From NCBI GenBank assembly GCA_004794655.1, contig SMMW01000584.1, forward strand, positions 6,268,001-6,332,000: a stretch of 64,000 nt of DNA. The letters are read 5' to 3'. Source of the stretch: Marisa cornuarietis (lineage: Eukaryota > Mollusca > Gastropoda > Architaenioglossa > Ampullariidae). The position numbers and the translations under genes are program-made. Positions 57,111 through 64,000 of this stretch are shown here, piece by piece. Position 1 is the stretch's first letter, and each line of letters opens with the position of its first letter. Below the pieces are notes generated by a model. The model was given only the letters and a program-made list of their open reading frames with translations. It searched no databases and had not been told where the DNA came from.

Positions 57111-59989
57111 CCGCCATGGAGCTTGTTGGGAGAGAGGGGGCATGGTCCTCATGAGTCCTGGCCACGATTCAGCTTGATATTCCTTTGGCTTTCCCTGTCC
57201 ATTGTCCTTTCTCTGGGTTTGTAGTTTGTGACACTCATCTCTCCAAAGGATGTGTCACCTTCGTTACAAATATGTAGGCTTGTGAACCTTGGCCGGTGCA
57301 TGGAAAACTTTTGTACAGTGATGTCCTATTAACATTATGATTTACTGAAGGCATTTACTCCCTTTGCCATATCTTACCAGAAGTATCTATAAGACAGTAA
57401 GGCTAACGTTTGCAAAGGTAATCCATTTTCTTCCAAGACCACTCAATTACAGGAGCACACACATATCAACAACCTACAAACATGTTTGTGAGTATTCAGC
57501 GTGAGCCAGGCAAATTTTATTACCAGATAACCTGAAACAATATCAGTGACAATAAATATATACAAGAACATAATTATCATTAATACTGATAACTGAATAG
57601 GCTTCAATGTTGTATCACATGAGCATAGATCTTGTGATAATGTCTGGCCCAAGGCTGGATCACCATGATGTTCACCAGTCATATTATACCTGATACAGGC
57701 CCACCTTAAATCACCACGGCATTCACTAGTGGAATATAATACCTGGAACGGGGCCAGACTAGATTAGAACTTTCACAAATCCAGGTGCTAAGCAGTGCAT
57801 TCTAGGTGACATTAAAAGTTTCAAGACTGTTATCGAACAGGCAAACCAGGACACTAATGACAACAACAATACTCCAATACTATGCTCATTGTTGAGCAGC
57901 TGTTGATAAGATGACCAAAGAGGCAAACAGGCTGAGTCTTACACTGCACACAGCATTCGAACAATACGATATTGGGAAAATAGGTAAGTATTGGTGTTGG
58001 TACATGAGGGGTGTGTATGCAAGGAGTGAGCAAAGATCAGAAATGCACCAGAAACCATTCATATTAGTTTTTGAAAAAACCCAAATCATGAAAGTACAAT
58101 GCAAGAACAGTTTTCTGTTTTGAAAGTTTTTTTGTTATTCTGTACCACAAAATAAAATGTCCCCAGTAATAAAAATCACATTTTAACAGTTTATTAAAAT
58201 ATGGAATTTCTGACTTCTTATAGTATATAATACAAAGAAAGCAGAAAGAGAATGTATAAATCTGTGCATACCTTGCATTCCAACAAGACCTTTCGGGACA
58301 AGCAAAATGATAACGCAGTTAGGATGCAGCTGGAACTATTGCACACAGTATAAGAAACAACAATTCTGTACAAAAGAACAAACAAAATGTGACTCATAAT
58401 GATATGAGTTATGGCAGGTAGTCTGCTTTTGGATGCATCAAGCAAGAAACCCTTGATGACCTGGTTAAATGACCACATTTGAATCAGAGTGACTTTCTTT
58501 ATAAAGAGGTGCATTGTATGTACATGGCATCATCTCTGCATGTGCATAAATATGATATAGTCTATAATGCTAGGGAATACCTCACCAAAACAGAAGTATG
58601 GGAAGTACCTCCTATGTACAGGTACATTTCGGATGGAGACTGGTTGGACATATAGCATAAAATGATGCAGGCACAAGCTCTAAAGATGTTTGCGAGCTAA
58701 ACTGTATGTGCTTTAACTGCCCTCATACTCCCTGACATTTTGACTTATCAAAAAGGGTTTATAACAATGCAAATATGGACATGAAATAGTTTTAGACTTT
58801 CTCTTTTAATCCACAAATCAGATCAGAATACACTTTTGGAAGAGGACTTGTGTTTAAGATGGAGTAGGACACAAAAATGAGATTCTATATATAAGAATGT
58901 TTGCAAAAGTGTAACTAAACAGGCAAAGCACACAGATTCTGTTGAATGAGCAACTTTTACCTTCTAGGTAAAATCTCTTCTTAGCATGCATTTCTCTTAT
59001 TTATTTTGTCACTCATGTGTTTGTGTTAGGAAATTCATAGTGTCAGATAATTGCACACTGGTTAATGCTGGTAAGCAAACCTTATTTGATTTTACTAATC
59101 CATATCTGCACATATGCACTCATGCTTGTGCGTGCGCACACACACACACATTCTCTCTAATGCATGCACACACAAACTCGCATGTGTACAAAGACCTATA
59201 CTCTCACTTTCCTACAGTGTCTTCTCTACATAGCATCATGAAAAGTCAAGCCATAGCTTATACAAGAGTAAAACTGAACCATAAATCTGACAGAAACAAT
59301 TTTCACTCAAGCATGCTGCTTCACTTAAATCATAAAATGCCACACGTGACCTTCCTGGCCATGGAAATGCAGATATATGCAGCTTGCTCAGCGTAAACAT
59401 CCATGCACATTACAGCTAATGCCTGGTCTAGAAGACCCAGAAACAAAACAGAATGACAGGGAATGTAATCATCAGCAAGAGAGCAGAAGTCAAAGGAGAT
59501 GCATAAAAACTGGGTCAAACTTAATGGACACTGATATTCAGACAGCGGTATGTATAGTTACTAACATTTGGACAGTAGCATTCAGAGGATCTCTGTGTCC
59601 CTCGTCAGTTAAGAGCTGCTTGTTAATGGATCTCAGTATGCTTGTGAAATGACCAGCCTTAATAAATCACATAAAAATACAAATACCCACAACAGCTTCA
59701 CAAATGGAACTCAGGTACTTTAGAACAGGACAACAGGCTGTACATTTTTCCTCCTCTTCAAAGTGGTGTTCCATGCTTTCCCTTTGAAGGCAACTATTAA
59801 AGTAGGTGTTAACATCTTTCTTTTTGATTGAAACCTAGACTCCCATGCATCTTATATGTAACCTAAAAATGACATGTCAACCTTCCAATTATCCAGCAGA
59901 TCCCAGCAAATGCTTGAGAAGGCATTGGAGCTGGCAGAAATGATGACGTCTGATATAATCCCATCTGTTCTTCAGAGCTTAAAACCTGC
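57111..59989. other. 3' UTR / intergenic region
   Basis: No supported exon. It probably contains the 3' UTR of the minus-strand gene that ends at 59990. A degenerate direct repeat lies at 57660-57760 (ATCACCATGATGTTCACCAGT / ATCACCACGGCATTCACTAGT, each followed by ATATTATACCTG or ATATAATACCTG). Confidence 0.4.
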
Positions 59990-62900
59990 TCAAGACTCAA
60001 TCAGAATGCTACTTTGAGAGGACTCCAGCTGTTTCTGCTGCAGGAGGCGGATCTGCAGCTTGACACTCAGGCAAATCATTCGTTCCTCGTGAATCTTCTG
60101 ACAAAGGTCTGCATTTTCTCGCTGTCAGGGGAAAAGGCGCTTTTCAGTCACATGTACTCAAGTGTCACTTATCTAGTGCTTTCAAAAATAAGAACTTTCT
60201 GTAAGTTCATACAACACAATCATCTGCTTTAAAATTATATCACAATCACTTTTTGAGTGACAATTCATTTAACAGTAAATGTGTAAGTTGTTGAATAATA
60301 AGAATTATAAGAATTTTTCATTAAAAAGCTCTCAAGAAACTGTGTTAAGTCCTTGTCATGCATTCTTGAGTAGCTATCAATAAATGGTGAATACATGCTT
60401 ACTGAAAGCCAAAACGATATTGTTCTTCCTCATTTTATCTCTTGAACTGCAGCATGTGTATATGCTAAGCTTTTATGGCTTCTTAGCCTGCATGCTTGTG
60501 ATTTCATTGATACCACCAGTCTACTGGTGATTTCATCTTCGTTGGCCTGAGTCTATATTGATCTATTCTGCATTCCCACAGACTACACAATGGCTTTCCA
60601 AGCGGTAGATCTGAATTGTAAAAACACAATCTTGGTCTATAAAGAGGATTTAATATAGCAGAGCAATGATCCAAGCCTTCAACGCAACGACAGCACAGCT
60701 TCAGTTTTAATTTTTCCGTTGTGTTTTTATTTTTTGTTTGTTTGTTTGCTGACATATACTGGACTGTGTCCGTATAAGTGATTTGCACATGGTTTTTAGC
60801 CTTTCTCTTGTAAAGCACATTAAGCCTTTTGCTATGTCAAGAAATATGCTATATAAATTCTCTTTACTATTATTATCTGAACTAAAGGAAAGGGATTTAC
60901 AGAATGACGCACCTCTAGCTGCAAGTTGTCATGTATCAGTGTTGACAGCATGTCTGCCAGGTCTTCCTCATCTTCGCTTTCATAGCTGGAGTCAGAGCCA
61001 GATGATATGTCCTCCAGGTCTGAGTCATGACGCAGATACTGCAGCTCCTGAATCTCTTGCTGAAGTCGGTCAATTTCACTCTCTTCTGTCTCAATTTTCT
61101 TGCGAAGCTCGTCTCCTGTTAAAGCAGGAAACAGCAACCAATGATGGGATGTGTTTTGGTGATTCTTAAAAATTTGCACTTTTCTAATATGCATGTAAAC
61201 TCAAATACCTACCCTCACCCAAAAAACAAAAAAAAAAACCCCAGATCTCTTCAAAGAAAATTACTTCTACAGTTCAACAAACCTCAGCTGATGAAGGCAC
61301 AGAAACATAAGCACTGTATTTACCATTCATAGTAAAATTAATGAATGCTTACAGAAGAAGTAAATAACACATGCATTGATATTAAAAGCAGCACAAGGAC
61401 AACAATATAGAAACATGCTAAAGATCAAGCACTTAAGAACATGCTTGACAGTAGAAAAGAAATGTGATAAAAAGAGATGCTTCAAATGTGTTAGACAAAG
61501 GAAAGACAGAGGATTCAAAAACTGATATGCTTGCCATTCTTTTCTCCTAAAATTTGTGGATGGCAGACAAGGACACAAGCCACATCAAGTACAAGACTGA
61601 CCAATAGCCAGGAGTTCCTCCTCTTCCAGGCGCAGGGCAAACTCCTCCTCTATCAGCCGTTCCAGCTCCTCATCCTGGGTTGCATCGGAGTCTGAAACAT
61701 CAGTAGAAATGTGCAGCTCAGCAAGATGTAACCATATACAGCTCCAAATCATTTGTAATGCTGGTAGCCAGCAACACAGAGTTAGACATCACTAAAAACA
61801 GTCCGGTCATCTTTGCAAGCACTGAAAAGCTTACTGGTATAACATGTCACATGCTTGACAAGAACACATTATCTTTGTAAGGACACATTCTATACTCCTA
61901 AACACACATAGTATTCTTCCCATGACCTGAGAACATACTTCTTACTGGAATTTATACCAATCTCTTCAAAGGGACATACTCTTTACCATGTGACAGACAC
62001 CTTACAAGACACATACCATACTCCTCATCACCAGTTTCAGTCTTTTCTCTATCTCTTTGTTCCTTTTCCTCCTCTTCTTGTTCCCTCTGACCCCCTCCCA
62101 GAAGTTCTTCTTCCAGCTCTCGCAGTTTTGCCGTCTTATGCTGAGATTCTTCCAAAGCCTTTTCTGGTCGGTCTCGGCGTGGTTTAAGAGGCTGTGCCTG
62201 TGAAACGAGAATGAGGACGAGGCTGACATTATTTACCTTGGTACATGAGACACACACACACCCCCCGACCACCTTGCTGTCTCAACCTGCTAACCTTGAT
62301 GGGCTGTAGTGGCTCCAAGGTCAGGTAAAGGTGAGGGTGCACCTGCACTGGTCCTCGGGGTTTCACCTCTTTCTCCTCTACCACCACCTGCACAGATGTT
62401 ACAGGTGGCTGCGCTTTCTCTTGAAGAGCTGCTGCAGCTGGTTGCATTTTCTCTTTAACAGATGACATTGGTGGCTGTGCATTCTCCTGAACTTCTGGTG
62501 CTGCAAAAGGAGAGCAGCCATGTGTTGACAGATGCTATCATTCATTCCTATTCAACATTTTTCATATTAGTAGCCAAGAGAGTCTTTATCTGGCAGAATA
62601 TGAGGTAAAGTTGGGATACTGCGACCAAGGTGTATAACAAAGACTGTGTAAACAGAAGACTGAAAATAATGTGGTCTTTGCTTAAAGCCTACCTGAAATA
62701 GCCAACTCTTGCTGTTCTTTCCTGTTCAAAGTTCCCATTTCTCCCCCACCTGTCATCGAGTCTGACAGCCTGGATGGTGGAATTTTTTCAGCCTCCTCTT
62801 CTTCCTCTTCTATTGTCCCTCGCACATCACCATCTTCTCGGGATAGATGAGAGCTTTCTTGCTTGATCTCTGACCCCTCCAGGGTCTGCTGCTCTTCAGA

Positions 62901-63545
62901 GGTATGCTTGTTGTCCCCTGGAACTTCCCTAGAAGCAGCCTGTGGCTCACCAGCCTTTTCCTCAGGTGATGGCTGTGCCTCAGCCACAACCTCGCTTTGT
63001 CCATCTCCGACCCCTGGCTTCTCCAGTTCACCCTCCTGACTTTCCACCATCTTTGGGATGGCTTCTGCTGCTTTGGGCTCATGTGGTTTGAGCTTATCCC
63101 CTGACTCCATCTCTTGTGACTGCCTCTTTTCAATCTTTTGAATCTCTTGTGAGCTTCTCTTTTCTTCTTCATTTTTCTCTGCCACTGAATTTTCCTCTAC
63201 CTGCTTAGTTGAATCCTCCACGCTCTCCTGAATTGGAATCTCTTCAGGCTTTTTCTCCCCTTCCTCTGCAGCATCAACAGGATTCTCAGGGGATTCTGTC
63301 TTTACACCCTCACCCTTCTTGCCATCCCTTTGTCCTTCCATTTCTGAAGTCTCTTGGGTCTTGGATGGTTTGGGCTCTTTGTGGCGTTCCACTGTGATGG
63401 TGGCTGTGGCTGCTGGTGTTGGTGATGGTGCCTGGCGCAGCTCCAAATGCAGTTCCTCAGTTTCAGACAACTGTGATGAGCGCTTCTGCTCCACGTCCTT
63501 TCGACGCCTTTCTGCTGTTCCTTGGGATTTCTTAGCAAGCTTGAT
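59990..63545 (-). CDS. Glu-rich coiled-coil protein, C-terminal six exons
   Basis: Minus-strand exons 62693-63545, 62295-62500, 62017-62197, 61602-61691, 60913-61115 and 59990-60097, phases closed, 546 codons plus stop. The 5' part lies outside the window; exon 63545 begins at a GTACAG acceptor in phase 0. The first exon is a long, very acidic low-complexity region (Glu/Lys/Ser/Pro). It is followed by PRGPVQVHPHLYLTLEPLQP, then by a long coiled coil (HKTAKLRELEEELL; DEELERLIEEEFALRLEEEE; RKKIETEESEIDRLQQEIQE), an acidic patch (DISSGSDSSYESEDEEDLAD) and the end KIHEERMICLSVKLQIRLLQ. I do not recognise the family; cytoskeletal or trafficking scaffolds have similar layouts, but this is only a guess. 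Confidence 0.75.
60790..60880 (+). repeat. SINE/LINE 3'-tail fragment
   Basis: CTTGTAAAGCACATTAAGCC...GAAATATGCTATATAAATTC followed by (ATT)n. Same tail family as 6320-6412 and 46520-46585. It lies in an intron of the minus-strand gene. Confidence 0.5.
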
Positions 63546-63804
63546 CTGTACACAAACAGCAGCGTTGTCAATTGTCAAGACTGGATTTCTTGTGTGCATG
63601 CATGCACACATGCACATGCACACACACAGACACACATGCTGTCTTTGCTCATTTTAACCAAACTTTGTTTATTTTCATTAAAATGTCTGTCACTTTGGAT
63701 CACAAAGCAGGCACATATAAAAATTACTCAGTTTTTGTTTTCACTAATTTCTCAACATGTGAATGAGCTCTTCTGGTCAAAGAAAAGGAAGATCATATTC
63801 TAAA
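63546..63804. other. Intron sequence upstream of the last-listed exon
   Basis: Contains CA repeats (63600-63640) and AT-rich sequence; no exon seen. Confidence 0.4.
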
Positions 63805-64000
63805 CAGAAGAGGGGGGGGGGATTTGTGTTTTACGCCGACTCAGCAACTAAGGCTATATCACGGCAAGGCAGCCAGCCCTGTAAACAGATGCCACATGCA
63901 GAGAAAGAACAGCATGCCCGAGACGAGAACTGAACCCAGGACAGCCAACCTTCACTGTATTGGTGACAGGCACTAACCGTTGTGCCACCGGACCGCTAAA
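63805..64000 (-). mobile_element. tRNA-derived SINE
   Basis: On the minus strand it begins GCGGTCCGGTGGCACAACGG, with TGGCACAACGG as an A box and GGTTCAGTTCTC as a B box, matching a tRNA-like head. The body contains CATCTGTTTACAGGGCTGGC, TGCCGTGATATAGCC and GAGTCGGCGTAAAACAC, the kind of 3' domain common in molluscan SINEs. It ends in a C-run (G-run on the plus strand at 63812-63820). A truncated sibling lies at 42401-42517. Confidence 0.82.

Noticed and set aside
57111..59989. Small ORFs between the LINE and the Glu-rich gene
   Set aside because: All are under about 140 codons without domains, splice context or codon bias that I can see.
63805..64000. Functional tRNA gene at the right edge
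   Set aside because: A and B boxes are diverged, the cloverleaf does not close and the sequence continues into a SINE body with a truncated sibling at 42.4 kb.

Overview
The window is animal nuclear DNA, most likely from a mollusc (inference: spliced genes with GT-AG introns, a dense load of non-LTR, hAT and SINE remnants, a SINE tail of the kind common in molluscs, many TG/CA microsatellites, and a coiled-coil plus beta-propeller gene of a type expanded in molluscs). There is no bacterial-style operon, CRISPR array or prophage. Gene models were built by hand by joining exons at splice consensus sites and checking that phases close; for each of the five complete spliced genes the summed exon length is a multiple of three.

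Layout. 1-2.1 kb: nothing recognised. 2.1-5.3 kb: a decayed hAT transposon carrying two nested insertions (a non-LTR retrotransposon, and a MITE built of 15-bp units). 5.45-7.9 kb (-): ALG13, the catalytic subunit of UDP-GlcNAc transferase. 7.9-10 kb: a probable divergent promoter region. 10.1-21.6 kb (+): a 14-exon Arkadia/RNF111-type RING-H2 E3 ligase with SUMO-interacting motifs, carrying an RTE-like remnant, a TTAA-flanked THAP (Kolobok-like) element and a MITE in its introns. 25.4-29.8 kb (-): selenoprotein W, whose second exon holds an in-frame TGA in a CxxU motif. 30-33.4 kb: retroelement debris. 33.45-35.05 kb (-): a single-coding-exon type II membrane protein with fucosyltransferase-like motifs. 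38.4-39.7 kb: a second, internally deleted hAT element with an 8-bp target duplication. 40.2-48.4 kb (+): a 15-exon, 649-aa type I membrane glycoprotein resembling LolA-like-domain proteins. 51.0-54.4 kb (+): a coiled-coil plus beta-propeller protein. 54.9-57.1 kb: two non-LTR remnants. 60.0-63.5 kb (-): the last six exons of a very acidic coiled-coil protein whose start lies beyond the window. The right edge holds a tRNA-derived SINE.

The genes do not form a pathway; they are independent loci of a typical animal genome (N-glycosylation, TGF-beta/SUMO-ubiquitin signalling, selenium redox biology, glycosyl transfer, cell surface). The most notable points are the selenocysteine codon, the altered NRG-TIER motif of the Arkadia homologue, the THAP/TTAA element and the nested transposon block.
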